The notes beneath the pieces were generated by a model. That model was not told the DNA's origin and did not search any database. It saw nothing but the letters and a program-made list of their open reading frames with translations. Shown here piece after piece: positions 1 to 8,888 of a DNA stretch of 64,000 bases. Positions within the stretch are counted from its first letter, which is position 1. Every line of letters begins with the position of its first letter. This DNA comes from Paucibacter aquatile (lineage in GTDB: Bacteria > Pseudomonadota > Gammaproteobacteria > Burkholderiales > Burkholderiaceae_C): contig NZ_POSP01000004.1 in assembly GCF_002885975.1 (NCBI RefSeq), positions 124,001-188,000 on the forward strand. The letters run 5' to 3'. Made by a program: the position numbers and the translations under genes.

Positions 1-897
1 TACCAGGAGCGCGATGCCCTGCGCTTGCGCCAAGGCCTGGAGTCGCAAGACCGCCGCTACGACGCGCAGACCGACATCCGCCTAGCTTCGCATTTCTATG
101 CCAAGTACCTGGCCCAGCCTGCCGAGCAGCTGAACCAACCCCTGCTCAAGGCTCTGGGTCTGAAGGCCGGCATGGATGAGGCCGCCGTCAAGGCCCGCCT
201 GCTGGAGTTGCAAGCCGCCACCCAACTGACCGACAAGGCCAGCCGCATGGCTTGGCTGGATCGCAGCGTGGCCGATTTCGCTGCCAGCAAGGATGCCTAC
301 ATCGCCGCCGCCGTGGCACTCTACGAGGAAGACGAGCGCATCGAGAAGCGCGACAAGGAGCTCGAAGGCCGCATCGACCAAGCCTATGCCAACACCATGG
401 CCGCGTTGCTGGCGTTCAAGGCCAGCAAGGGTGAGGCCCTGTACCCCGATGCCAATGGCACTTTGCGGGTGAGCTATGGCCATGTTCAAGGCCGCAAGCC
501 GGGCACCGATGGCAACGACTGGTTGGCCTTCACCACCTTGCGTGGCATCACCGCCAAGCACACCGGCACGGGCGACTTTGATGCCCCCGAGGCGCAGCGC
601 AAGGCCATCGAGGCCCGTCAGTTCGACAAGTACGCGGTCAAGTCCCTGGACTCCGTGCCGGTCAACTTCCTGGCCACGCTGGACACCACCGGCGGCAACT
701 CCGGCTCGCCGGTGCTGAACAGCCGCGCCGAACTGGTGGGTCTCTTGTTTGACGGCACGCTGGATGCCGTCATCTCCAACTGGGACTTCAATCCCAAGAT
801 GACCCGCAGCATCTGCATGGACGCTCGCTACATGCTCTGGCAGATGAAGGTGGTGGACAAGGCCGACCGCCTGCTCAAGGAGCTCAACGCCCTCTGA
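1..897 (+). CDS. S46 family dipeptidyl-peptidase, C-terminal part (5' end outside window)
   Basis: The reading frame is open from base 1, so only the last ~298 residues are present. They align almost without gaps to the C-terminal part of the next gene. They contain the S46 catalytic serine block (TGGNSGSPVLN) followed 18 residues after the serine by Gly in LFDGT. S46 enzymes remove dipeptides from the N-terminus of peptides in the periplasm. In this family Arg at that +18 position marks acidic-residue-specific DPP11 and Gly marks DPP7-type preference for hydrophobic residues, so a DPP7-like specificity is inferred. A strong terminator follows 36 bases after the stop, so this copy is probably transcribed separately from its tandem paralogue. 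The N-terminus, signal peptide and His/Asp of the triad cannot be seen here. Confidence 0.9.
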   Translation, partial: YQERDALRLRQGLESQDRRYDAQTDIRLASHFYAKYLAQPAEQLNQPLLKALGLKAGMDEAAVKARLLELQAATQLTDKASRMAWLDRSVADFAASKDAYIAAAVALYEEDERIEKRDKELEGRIDQAYANTMAALLAFKASKGEALYPDANGTLRVSYGHVQGRKPGTDGNDWLAFTTLRGITAKHTGTGDFDAPEAQRKAIEARQFDKYAVKSLDSVPVNFLATLDTTGGNSGSPVLNSRAELVGLLFDGTLDAVISNWDFNPKMTRSICMDARYMLWQMKVVDKADRLLKELNAL

Positions 898-933
898 TCG
901 GCAGGCTCGATGCCGAGCATTCCGAGCTGAACC

Positions 934-958
934 AGGCCCTCCGCAGGAGGGCCTTTTT
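934..958 (+). terminator. Rho-independent terminator after first S46 gene
   Basis: AGGCCCTCC (934-942), a 3-base loop GCA, the complement GGAGGGCCT (946-954) and a run of T to 958 form a perfect 9-bp stem with a T tract, placed between the two tandem S46 genes. Confidence 0.9.
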
Positions 959-1056
959 CATGGCTGCATCAGGGTTTGTCTGTGTGCCTCTCCTCACGCT
1001 GCCGTGGGCGCAAATGCGGTTATGGTCTCGGTTCCTACATTGGGCGGACATTTCGC

Positions 1057-3243
1057 ATGAAACTCAAGACTTGGCCCCTGCGGGCCGCAACTCCCGCGCT
1101 GGCGCTGCTGGCCTTTACGCTGACCGGGCCTGCCCAGGCCGAAGAAGGCATGTGGATGCCGCAGCAGCTGCCGCAGATCAGCAAGTCCCTCAAACAAGCC
1201 GGCCTCAAGATTGACCCGGCCAAGCTCAGCCAGCTGACCGAGTTCCCCATGGGGGCAGTGATCAGCCTCGCCGGTTGCACCGCCTCCTTTGTCTCGCCGC
1301 AAGGCCTGGTGGTCACCAACCACCACTGTGCCTACGGCAGCATCCAATTCAACTCCACGCCTGAGCGCGACCTGCTCAAAAAAGGATTCCTGGCGGCTGA
1401 TTACAAGGACGAGCTGCCGGCCGCACCGGGCAGCCGCGTGCTGGTGACGGTGGATGTGCGTGATGTCAGTGCCCAGGTCATGGACTCAGCCACCTCGGCC
1501 CTGCAGGGCAAGGCTCGCAGCGATGCCATCGAGGCCAAGGAAAAAGCCCTGGTCGCCGAGTGCGAGAAGGACGCCGGCCACCGCTGCCGCGTTGCGCGCT
1601 TCTACGGCAGCCTGGTGTTCCAGCTGATCAAGCAGATGGAGATTCGCGACGTTCGCCTGGTCCATGCCCCGGCCCAGGGCGTGGGTCTGTTCGGCGGTGA
1701 TGCCGACAACTGGATGTGGCCGCGCCACACCGGCGATTACAGCTTCTACCGTGCCTATGTCGGCCCGGACGGCAAGCCGGCCGATTTCAGCCCCGACAAC
1801 AAGCCCTACCAACCCAAGCACCATCTGAAGCTGGCCAGCAGCCCGCTCAAAGATGGCGACTTCGTCATGGTGACGGGTTATCCAGGCGGCACCGACCGCC
1901 ACCGCCTGCCGACCGAAGTGGCTTTCAACTTCGACTGGGAGGCCCCCGAGCTGGTCAAGGCCTTCGGCAAGCAGCTCGACCTGATCAAGCAGGAAACCGC
2001 CGGCCGCCGTGACGCCGAGATCAAGCTGGCCAACACCGTGGCCGGCATCGGCAACTACTACAAGAACCTGCAAGGCCAGCTGCAGAGCTGGAAGGGCAGC
2101 GACATCCTGGCCCGCAAGCAGGCCGATTTCGCCGCACTGAAGGCCTGGGTGAATGGCGATGCCGGCCGGCGCGCCCAGTACGGCGCGGGCCTGGCCGATG
2201 TCGAGCGCCTGCTGGACGAGCGCCAGGCCATCACCCGCCGCGAGCTGCTGCTCAATTTTGCTTCCACCACCTTGCTCACTGGTGCCCGCACGCTCTACCA
2301 GCAGGCGCAAGAAAACCTCAAGCCTGATGCCGAGCGCAAGCCCGGCTTCCAGCAGCGCGATCAGCAGCGCCGCCGCCAGGCCGTCGAGGCCATGGAGCGT
2401 CGCTACGACGAACAGGTGGACAAGCGCGTTGCCGCCTACTTCTTCGCCCAGTATCTGGCCCAGCCCTCGGCGCAGCTGAACCCGGTGCTGCTTCAGGCCC
2501 TGGGTCTGCGCCAGGGCATGAGCGAGGCGGACGTGCGCGCCCGCCTGGATGCCATCTACGCCGGCAGCAAGATGGCCGACAAGACCGAGCGCATGGCCTG
2601 GCTCTCGCGCACTGTGGATGAATTCAAGGCCAGCAAGGACAGCCTGATCGCCGCCGCGGTGGCCCTGTACGACGACGACCGTGCCCGCGAAGCGCGTGAC
2701 AAGGAACTTGGTGGCCAGATCCAGCGTGCTTACGCCGAAACCATGAAGGCCTTGATCGCCTTCAAGGCCAGCCAGGGCCAGGCCGTCTACCCAGATGCCA
2801 ATGGCACGCTGCGCGTCAGCTATGGCAAGGTCGCCGGCCGCAGCCAGGGCACCGATGGCACGTCCTGGACGCCCTTCACCACCTTGCGTGGCATCGTCGC
2901 CAAGCACAAGGGCGAAGGCGAGTTCGATGCGCCGGCCGAGCAGCTTGCCGCCATCAAGGCGCGCCAGTTCGACAAGTACGGGGTCAAGGAACTGGACTCG
3001 GTGCCCGTCAACTTCCTGGCCACATTGGACACCACCGGCGGCAACTCCGGTTCGCCGGTGCTGAACCAGAATGCCGAACTGGTCGGCCTGCTGTTTGATG
3101 GCACGCTGGACGCGGTGATCTCGGACTGGGACTTCAACCCCAAGACCACGCGCAGCATTTGCCTCGACGCTCGCTACATGCTTTGGCAGATGAAGGTGGT
3201 GGACAAGGCCGAGCGTCTCTTGAAGGAAATGAAAGCGCTGTGA
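1057..3243 (+). CDS. S46 family dipeptidyl-peptidase (DPP7-like)
   Basis: A full-length, 728-residue secreted serine dipeptidyl-peptidase that would trim dipeptides from extracellular or periplasmic oligopeptides. The ATG at 1057 is chosen because it begins a normal signal peptide (MKLKTW... ending near AQA at residue 28); the longer frame from 976 would put an unlikely leader in front. The triad blocks are visible: TNHHCAYG near residues 88-94 (His), a DADNWMWPRHTGDY block around 215-235 (Asp region), and TGGNSGSP with Ser664. Gly682, 18 residues after the serine, is the DPP7-type residue rather than the Arg of DPP11. It is a tandem paralogue of the truncated gene just upstream, with very close similarity across the shared C-terminal region. 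Length fits the family (about 700-730 residues). Confidence 0.93.
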   Translation: MKLKTWPLRAATPALALLAFTLTGPAQAEEGMWMPQQLPQISKSLKQAGLKIDPAKLSQLTEFPMGAVISLAGCTASFVSPQGLVVTNHHCAYGSIQFNSTPERDLLKKGFLAADYKDELPAAPGSRVLVTVDVRDVSAQVMDSATSALQGKARSDAIEAKEKALVAECEKDAGHRCRVARFYGSLVFQLIKQMEIRDVRLVHAPAQGVGLFGGDADNWMWPRHTGDYSFYRAYVGPDGKPADFSPDNKPYQPKHHLKLASSPLKDGDFVMVTGYPGGTDRHRLPTEVAFNFDWEAPELVKAFGKQLDLIKQETAGRRDAEIKLANTVAGIGNYYKNLQGQLQSWKGSDILARKQADFAALKAWVNGDAGRRAQYGAGLADVERLLDERQAITRRELLLNFASTTLLTGARTLYQQAQENLKPDAERKPGFQQRDQQRRRQAVEAMERRYDEQVDKRVAAYFFAQYLAQPSAQLNPVLLQALGLRQGMSEADVRARLDAIYAGSKMADKTERMAWLSRTVDEFKASKDSLIAAAVALYDDDRAREARDKELGGQIQRAYAETMKALIAFKASQGQAVYPDANGTLRVSYGKVAGRSQGTDGTSWTPFTTLRGIVAKHKGEGEFDAPAEQLAAIKARQFDKYGVKELDSVPVNFLATLDTTGGNSGSPVLNQNAELVGLLFDGTLDAVISDWDFNPKTTRSICLDARYMLWQMKVVDKAERLLKEMKAL

Positions 3244-3248
3244 AGCGC

Positions 3249-3272
3249 GGCCAGCCTCTGCCGGGGCTGGCC
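3249..3272. terminator. Hairpin between convergent genes
   Basis: GGCCAGCC (3249-3256) and GGCTGGCC (3265-3272) form an 8-bp perfect stem with an 8-base loop between the convergent S46 and hydroxy-acid dehydrogenase genes. The T tract is poor, so it may act in either direction or only weakly. Confidence 0.5.
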
Positions 3273-3277
3273 TGTGG

Positions 3278-4441
3278 TCAGCTGCCCGGGCTGCCCGGGT
3301 AGCTGCCGTGCAGGAGGATGCGGCGGTCCACGCCCTCCAGCCGCGTGTGGCCGGTGAAGGCCATGGTCAGGTCCAGTTCCTTGTGGATGATCTCCAGCGC
3401 CTTCGTCACCCCGGCTTCGCCCATGGCGCCCAGGCCGTAGAGGAAGGCGCGGCCGATGTAGGTGCCCCGCGCACCCAGGGCCCAGGCCTTGAGCACGTCC
3501 TGGCCCGAGCGGATGCCACCGTCCATATGCACCTCGATCTCGCGGCCCACGGCCTCGACGATGCGGGGCAGGGCATGGATGCTGGACTCGGCCCCGTCGA
3601 GCTGGCGGCCCCCATGGTTGCTGACGATCAAGGCATCGGCGCCTGAGTCGACGGCCAGGCGCGCGTCCTCGACATCCTGGATGCCCTTGAGGATGAGCTT
3701 GCCACCCCAGCGTTTCTTGATCCATTCGACATCGCCCCAGTTCAGGGCCGGGTCGAACTGCTTGGCGGTCCACTCGGACAGCGAGCCCATGTTCTCCACG
3801 CCTTTGACATGGCCGACGATATTGCCGAACTGACGCCGCGGCGTGCCCAGCATCCCTAAGCACCAGCGTGGCTTGGTCATCAGGTTGATCAGGTTGGCCA
3901 GGGTGGGCTTGGGCGGCGCCGAGAGGCCGTTCTTGATGTCCTTGTGACGCTGGCCGAGGATCTGCAGATCGAGCGTCAGCACCAGGGCGCCGCAATGGGC
4001 CGCCTTGGCACGGTCGATCAGGCGCTCGATGAAATCGCGGTCGCGCATCACATAGAGCTGAAACCAGAACGGTGCTTTTGTGTGGGCGGAAATGTCCTCG
4101 ATCGAGCAGATGCTCATGGTGGACAAGGTGAAGGGCACGCCAAATTTCTCCGCCGCGCGGGCCGCCAGGATCTCGCCGTCGGCATGCTGCATGCCGGTCA
4201 GGCCGGTCGGCGCGATGGCCACCGGCATCTTCACATCGACGCCCACCATCCGCGCCACCGTGCTGCGGTTCTCCATATTCACCGCCACCCGTTGGCGCAG
4301 CTTGATGGCCTGGAAGTCCGCTGAATTGGCGCGGTAGGTGCCTTCGGTCCAACTGCCGGAGTCGGCATAGTCGTAGAACATGCGCGGCACACGTTTCTGG
4401 GCCAGCTGGCGCAGGTCTTCGATGCAGGTGATGACGGGCAT
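3278..4441 (-). CDS. lldD: FMN-dependent alpha-hydroxy-acid (L-lactate) dehydrogenase
   Basis: 387 residues with the full TIM-barrel layout of the FMN-dependent 2-hydroxy-acid dehydrogenase family. It oxidises L-lactate or a similar acid to the keto acid and passes electrons to the respiratory chain. Visible family marks are the N-terminal FYDYADSGSW, the FWFQLYV block with the substrate-binding Tyr, TLDLQILGQRHKD, the catalytic-histidine block SNHGGRQLD and the phosphate-binding HMDGGIRSGQDV. The DYADSGSW and QRHKDIKNGL blocks are typical of the L-lactate dehydrogenase (cytochrome) subgroup, but glycolate or mandelate as substrate cannot be excluded. No lactate permease or lldR-type regulator lies next to it, so it looks monocistronic. 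The symbol is given by family similarity. Confidence 0.85.
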   Translation of the reverse strand: MPVITCIEDLRQLAQKRVPRMFYDYADSGSWTEGTYRANSADFQAIKLRQRVAVNMENRSTVARMVGVDVKMPVAIAPTGLTGMQHADGEILAARAAEKFGVPFTLSTMSICSIEDISAHTKAPFWFQLYVMRDRDFIERLIDRAKAAHCGALVLTLDLQILGQRHKDIKNGLSAPPKPTLANLINLMTKPRWCLGMLGTPRRQFGNIVGHVKGVENMGSLSEWTAKQFDPALNWGDVEWIKKRWGGKLILKGIQDVEDARLAVDSGADALIVSNHGGRQLDGAESSIHALPRIVEAVGREIEVHMDGGIRSGQDVLKAWALGARGTYIGRAFLYGLGAMGEAGVTKALEIIHKELDLTMAFTGHTRLEGVDRRILLHGSYPGSPGS

Positions 4442-4541
4442 GGCGAGAGGCAGGCGAGGGTGGTGATGACCTCATCCTAGCGCCTGTTGGCAGTGCTCTG
4501 CGGGCCGGCGCCGTGCCGGCAATGGCCTACACTGCCGCGCC

Positions 4542-4964
4542 ATGGACCGCTCACCCTCATCTGACGCGCCCGCGGCCGCCGCAGGCACGCAGCCTCTGTG
4601 GCTGCGTGTGATCTGGCTGCTGGGCGGCGTGCTGAGCCTGGCGCTGGGCATCGTCGGTATTTTTCTGCCCCTGCTGCCGACCACGCCCTTTGTGTTGCTG
4701 GCCGCTTTTTGTTTTGCGCGCGGCAGCAGCCGCTGTGAGCGCTGGTTGCTGCAGCACCGCACTTTCGGCCCCATGGTGCGCGATTGGCGTGCCAACCGTG
4801 CCGTGCCGCTGCGCGCCAAGCAGCTGGCCAGCGTGATGATGGCTCTCGGCTCGGTGGTCGCTGCCTTCAAGCTGCCCCTGATCTGGGCCTGGTTGCCGGC
4901 CGCCTGCTGCGCCTGCGTGGCCGCCTGGCTCTGGAGCCTGCCGACGCGCGCGCCTTCGGACTGA
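4542..4964 (+). CDS. DUF454 (YbaN family) inner-membrane protein
   Basis: 140 residues. The family signature is clear: an N-terminal hydrophobic stretch (LLGGVLSLALGIVGIFLPLLP) running into TTPFVLLAAFCFARGSSR, followed by a second hydrophobic pair near the C-terminus. YbaN-type proteins are small integral membrane proteins of unknown function. The gene is divergent from the lactate dehydrogenase gene and ends only 18 bases from the convergent histidine kinase gene, so it appears to be its own transcription unit. Confidence 0.88.
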   Translation: MDRSPSSDAPAAAAGTQPLWLRVIWLLGGVLSLALGIVGIFLPLLPTTPFVLLAAFCFARGSSRCERWLLQHRTFGPMVRDWRANRAVPLRAKQLASVMMALGSVVAAFKLPLIWAWLPAACCACVAAWLWSLPTRAPSD

Positions 4965-4982
4965 AGCGCTGCCTGCTGGGTT

Positions 4983-7433
4983 TCAGCCGCCCGGCCGGCC
5001 CCGTGGCAGGCGCAGGCGCACGCACAGGCCGCGGCCGCGCTCCACCGGCGGCAGCTCCACCTCGCCCTCCAGCCGCTCCATCAGCGAGGCCACGATGTAG
5101 AGGCCCAGGCCCGAGCCGCCCTTGCCTCGTTTGGTGGTGAAGAAGGGTTCGAACATGCGCGCGCGCACATCGGCGCTGGCGCCGCAGCCGTCATCGGCCA
5201 CATCGATCAGCACATGGCGGCCCTCGAGGCGGGCGCTGATGCGGATCTGGCCGCCGCGGCCTTCGGGGAAGGCGTGGTTGATGCTGTTCATCACCAGGTT
5301 GGAGACCACCTGGGTCAGCAGGCCGGCGGCCAGATGCAGCTCGATGGCGGCATCGACATCGAGGCTGACGCTGACCGCGGCTTTGCGCAGGGCCGGGCCC
5401 AGCACCGAAATCACGCTGCGCAGATAGTCCAGCAGCACGAAATCGCTGACCGCCTCGGAGGCCTGGTCCACGGTGACTTTCTTGAAGTTGCCGATCAAGG
5501 CCGCGGCGCGATGCAGATTGCGCTCGACCAGATCGCTGCCGCTGATCAGCCGCGCGGAGAGCTCGGTCAGCTCGGCCCGGCTGACCTTTTCGCCGCGCAG
5601 CACCGCGGCCAGCTTGAGCGCGTTTTCCGACACGCTGGAGGCGGCCGTCACCGCCACGCCAATCGGCGTGTTGACCTCATGCGCCACGCCGGCCACCAGG
5701 CGGCCCAGGGCGTCGGCCTTCTCCTGCTCCATCAACCACTGTGCATGCTGGGCGCAGGCCAGGTCATGGCCGACCAGCAGGCGCTCGAACAGCCGGCCCA
5801 GGTGGCTGGCCTGCAGCAGGTCCTGGCGGCTCCAGCTGCGCGGTTGATCATGCTGTTCCAGCCAGAGCAGGGCCACCAGCCGGTTCTGCACAAACAGCGG
5901 GATCTCGATGCGCGAACGTGCGCTGCCCAGGCTGGATGAGCCTGCGCCCTGGGTCTGGGTCTGGGTCTGGGCCTGGCGGTTCAGCAAGGCCAGCTCCTGG
6001 CCGCAGGGGTGCAGGCGCAGGTCGTGCACGGCCAGCGCTTCCTTGCGCTCATTCAGCAATTGCAGGTACTGCGCCTGGGCCGGCGCGCGCAGCAGGAGGG
6101 GCGGCGAAAGGGGCGGCGCCGCGGTACTGGCCGCGTCACCGCGCGGCTGGTCGTGCAGGCGCAGCACGCCGGCGCTCTCGCTGGCCCACCAGAAATGCAC
6201 CGCATCGAGCTGCATGATTTGCTGTGCGGCCTCGCGCATCTCGCGGGCGGCGAACACCACATCGGCCTCGCTCTCGATGCGCCAATGCCGGTTGGACAGC
6301 TCCAGCAGCATCTCCTCGGGCGGCTTGCGGCTGAGGTCGTAGTGGGCCAGGCGCAGCAGGCGCTCGGGCAGGCTCAGGCGTTCGATCTCGTCGCGCAGGC
6401 TCTGGTGTTGCCACAGGTGTTGCAGGGCGCCGGCCGTGTCGCCCTGCTGCTGCAGCAGGCGGGCCAGCTGGGCATGGGCCTGGCTCTCGCCGGCCCGGGC
6501 ATGGATCTGCTGGGCCAGGCTCAAGGCCTCGCGGCAGCTGCGGATCGCCTCGGTCGGGTCGCCGCGGGCGATGGCGATGTCGGTCCAGGTCTGGCAGGCC
6601 ATGCCTTCCAGCCAGCGGTGGCCCAGGCGCCGGGCCCAGCCCAGGGCCTGCTGGCATTCGCTGGCCGCTTGTTCGGGCTGGTGCAGGCTCAGCGCCGTGC
6701 GTGCCAACTGCCAGTGCGCCTCGCCAATGAAATCGGCATGGGGCCCCCGCAGGGCCTGGGCCAGGCCGTGGCGGAACTGCTGTTCGGCCTCCGTCAGCTG
6801 GGCATTCTCGAAATGGCCCACGCCCATGTTCAGGGCCAGCTTGGCGGCCAGATAGCTGTGGTCGATGCGGCCCAGCATCTCCGCCGCATCGCGGTGAAAA
6901 CGCCGGCCTTTGTCCCAGGCCCCGAGCGCGTAGTGGATCTGGCCCAGGCCGATGCGCGCCGCCACGCCGGCCGGCAGGTCGCCGGCCAGGTTGGCCAGGT
7001 CCAGGGTGCGCGACCATTGCTCGCTGGCTTCGAAATACTCGCCGCGCTGGTAGGCCACGCGGCCCAGGGCCTCGTGCAAGCGGGCGGCTTGCAGGGTCAG
7101 GTGGGCCTGAGCCGCCTCTTCCAGGCCGGCGCTGAGGGCGCTTTGCTGCTCCAGCGCCGCGCCCATGCGTTCGGCCAGGTAGAACTGGGCATAGAGACCA
7201 TCCAGGGCCAGCTCCAGTGCACCGGCGCTGCGGGCTTGCTGGATCAGTTGTGTGTAGGCCGGCAGGGCCAGACGCGGGTGGCGCGCCGCCACCCGATCGA
7301 GGCGCTGCAGCGGTGGCGGCACGGCCAGGCAGGGGTAGCTTGGGGCCGCGGGCGGTACGGCTGAGGGCGCGGCGCAGGCGTTGGGCAAGGGCAGCTCACT
7401 TTCCAGGGGGCCGGGGGTGAGCCGGGGCGGCAC
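4983..7433 (-). CDS. Soluble sensor histidine kinase with TPR and GAF-like regions
   Basis: 816 residues without any transmembrane segment, so a cytosolic sensor. Residues ~50-360 are a run of TPR-like helical repeats (for example HEALGRVAYQRGEYFEASEQW). Residues ~390-560 look like a GAF-type sensory region ending in SRIEIPLFVQNRLVALLWLEQ. The kinase core follows: H-box LVAGVAHEVNTPIGV with His585, N-box NLVMNSINHAF (~712), G1 box DVADDGCGA (~746), F box MFEPFFTTK and G2 box GGSGLGLYIV (~773). The HEVNTP type of H-box is usual in kinases working with GAF/TPR input. There is no response regulator beside it, so it is an orphan kinase. A short GGTCTG-type hexamer repeat near 5952-5972 encodes a QTQTQTQ stretch in the sensory region. 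Ligand unknown. Confidence 0.88.
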   Translation of the reverse strand: MPPRLTPGPLESELPLPNACAAPSAVPPAAPSYPCLAVPPPLQRLDRVAARHPRLALPAYTQLIQQARSAGALELALDGLYAQFYLAERMGAALEQQSALSAGLEEAAQAHLTLQAARLHEALGRVAYQRGEYFEASEQWSRTLDLANLAGDLPAGVAARIGLGQIHYALGAWDKGRRFHRDAAEMLGRIDHSYLAAKLALNMGVGHFENAQLTEAEQQFRHGLAQALRGPHADFIGEAHWQLARTALSLHQPEQAASECQQALGWARRLGHRWLEGMACQTWTDIAIARGDPTEAIRSCREALSLAQQIHARAGESQAHAQLARLLQQQGDTAGALQHLWQHQSLRDEIERLSLPERLLRLAHYDLSRKPPEEMLLELSNRHWRIESEADVVFAAREMREAAQQIMQLDAVHFWWASESAGVLRLHDQPRGDAASTAAPPLSPPLLLRAPAQAQYLQLLNERKEALAVHDLRLHPCGQELALLNRQAQTQTQTQGAGSSSLGSARSRIEIPLFVQNRLVALLWLEQHDQPRSWSRQDLLQASHLGRLFERLLVGHDLACAQHAQWLMEQEKADALGRLVAGVAHEVNTPIGVAVTAASSVSENALKLAAVLRGEKVSRAELTELSARLISGSDLVERNLHRAAALIGNFKKVTVDQASEAVSDFVLLDYLRSVISVLGPALRKAAVSVSLDVDAAIELHLAAGLLTQVVSNLVMNSINHAFPEGRGGQIRISARLEGRHVLIDVADDGCGASADVRARMFEPFFTTKRGKGGSGLGLYIVASLMERLEGEVELPPVERGRGLCVRLRLPRGRPGG

Positions 7434-7524
7434 CCCATGGCGGCAAGGATAGCAGTGCGCCGGTGGCGGGGCGCTTCGGGTTGATCCGGGCGCAGCCCTG
7501 GCGCCACAGGGATGGACAGCGCGC

Positions 7525-8817
7525 TCAGAACAGGCTGAGGTTTTCTTCCCGGCTCCGTGGCGTGGCGGGCTCGGTCTGGCTTGCGCCCGCGGCCGCGGCC
7601 GCCCGCTTGGTCTGGCGCGGGCCGGTGGCGGCGCTGCTCACACCGGGCCGGCTCAAATTGCCCACGCGCACACCCAGCAGGCGGATGCGCTTGCCCAGAT
7701 CCACCCGCTTGAGGCAGGCCCCGGCCGCGCGGCGTATCGCTTGTGCGTCTTGCGTCGGCAGGTCCACGGTCAGGTCGCGGGTGACAGTGTGAAAGCCCTC
7801 GAAGCGCAGCTTGATGCCGATGGTGCGCCCGAGGTAGCCCTTGCGCTGCAGATCGCTGGCCAGCTGTTCGCACAGGCGGGTGAAGATGGCGCCCAGGGCG
7901 GCGCGGTCGTGCACGGCATGGAGATCGCGCTCGAAGGTGGTTTCGCGGCTGATGGACACCGGCTCGCTGTGCGTGACCACGGGCCGCGAGTCGCGGCCAT
8001 GGGCGGCCTCGTGCAGCCAGGCGCCAAAGCTCTTGCCGAACTGGGCGATCAGCATCGCCGGCTCGGCCGCGGCCAACTGGCCCACGGTCTCCAGGCCCAG
8101 GGCCTGCAGTTTGGCGCCGGCCTTGGGGCCGATGCCGTTGATCTTGCGCACGCCCAGCGGCCAGATGCGGGTCTGTAGGTCATCGGGCGCCAGCAGCAAG
8201 GTGATGCCGTCGGGCTTGTCCATCTCGGAGGCGATCTTGGACAGCAGCTTGTTGGGCGTGATGCCGATGGAGCAAGTCAGGCCGGTGGCGCGAAGCACCG
8301 AGTTCTTGATCTCGCGTGCCACCGCCCGCACGCCGCCCAGGGGGTCAAAGCCCACCGGCTCGCGGATGCCGGGCACCTCGCCCAGGTCGATGTAGATCTC
8401 GTCGATGCCGCGGTCCTCGATCACCGGCGCGATTTCGGCCACCGCTGCCTTGAACAGGCGCGAGTAATGCCGGTAGGCCTCGAAATCGGTGGGCAGCAGG
8501 ATGGCATCGGGCGCCCTCAGGGCGGCCTTCATCATGCCCATGCCCGAGAACACGCCCAGGTCGCGCGCCGCGTAGGTGGAGGTGGTGATGACGCCGCGGC
8601 CGGTGTAGTCGCGCAGGCGTGAATACTCGCGCGTGCCATCGGCCAAGGTGCGCGGCTCGTGCATGCGGCGCCCGCCGATCACCACGGCCTGGCCTTTCAG
8701 ATCGGGGTAGCGCAACAGCTCGACCGAGGCATAAAAGGCGTCCATGTCCAGATGCGCGATCAGGCGATCGGGCAGGGCCGTGGAGGACGTTTCGAGGCGC
8801 TCGGACATGGCCGCCAT
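7525..8817 (-). CDS. dinB: DNA polymerase IV (Y-family translesion polymerase)
   Basis: About 430 residues. The Y-family start RLIAHLDMDAFYASVELLRYPDLKGQAVVIGG carries the first catalytic Asp, and DRGIDEIYIDLGEV carries the second acidic cluster (usually SIDE in DinB). The helix-hairpin-helix block KINGIGPKAGAKLQALGLETVGQL and the little-finger domain follow. The protein ends in ENLSLF, which resembles the beta-clamp binding peptide QLxLF and supports a true Pol IV. It copies past damaged bases with low fidelity. An ATG at 8817 or 8808 is likelier than the upstream TTG at 8838, because family homology starts just after it. No good Shine-Dalgarno decides between them. It lies 71 bases downstream of the hemerythrin-like gene on the same strand. 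Confidence 0.92.
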   Translation of the reverse strand: MAAMSERLETSSTALPDRLIAHLDMDAFYASVELLRYPDLKGQAVVIGGRRMHEPRTLADGTREYSRLRDYTGRGVITTSTYAARDLGVFSGMGMMKAALRAPDAILLPTDFEAYRHYSRLFKAAVAEIAPVIEDRGIDEIYIDLGEVPGIREPVGFDPLGGVRAVAREIKNSVLRATGLTCSIGITPNKLLSKIASEMDKPDGITLLLAPDDLQTRIWPLGVRKINGIGPKAGAKLQALGLETVGQLAAAEPAMLIAQFGKSFGAWLHEAAHGRDSRPVVTHSEPVSISRETTFERDLHAVHDRAALGAIFTRLCEQLASDLQRKGYLGRTIGIKLRFEGFHTVTRDLTVDLPTQDAQAIRRAAGACLKRVDLGKRIRLLGVRVGNLSRPGVSSAATGPRQTKRAAAAAGASQTEPATPRSREENLSLF

Positions 8818-8888
8818 TGTGGCGCGGCCTGCTGACAAGCGCTGTCAGTGGGCTGGTTTTTTATCCAGCTTTTCTTCAGGCGCTTGGT

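Noticed and set aside
976..1056. Upstream start for the second S46 gene
   Set aside because: It adds 27 residues rich in Cys, Arg and Gly before a complete signal peptide that begins at 1057.
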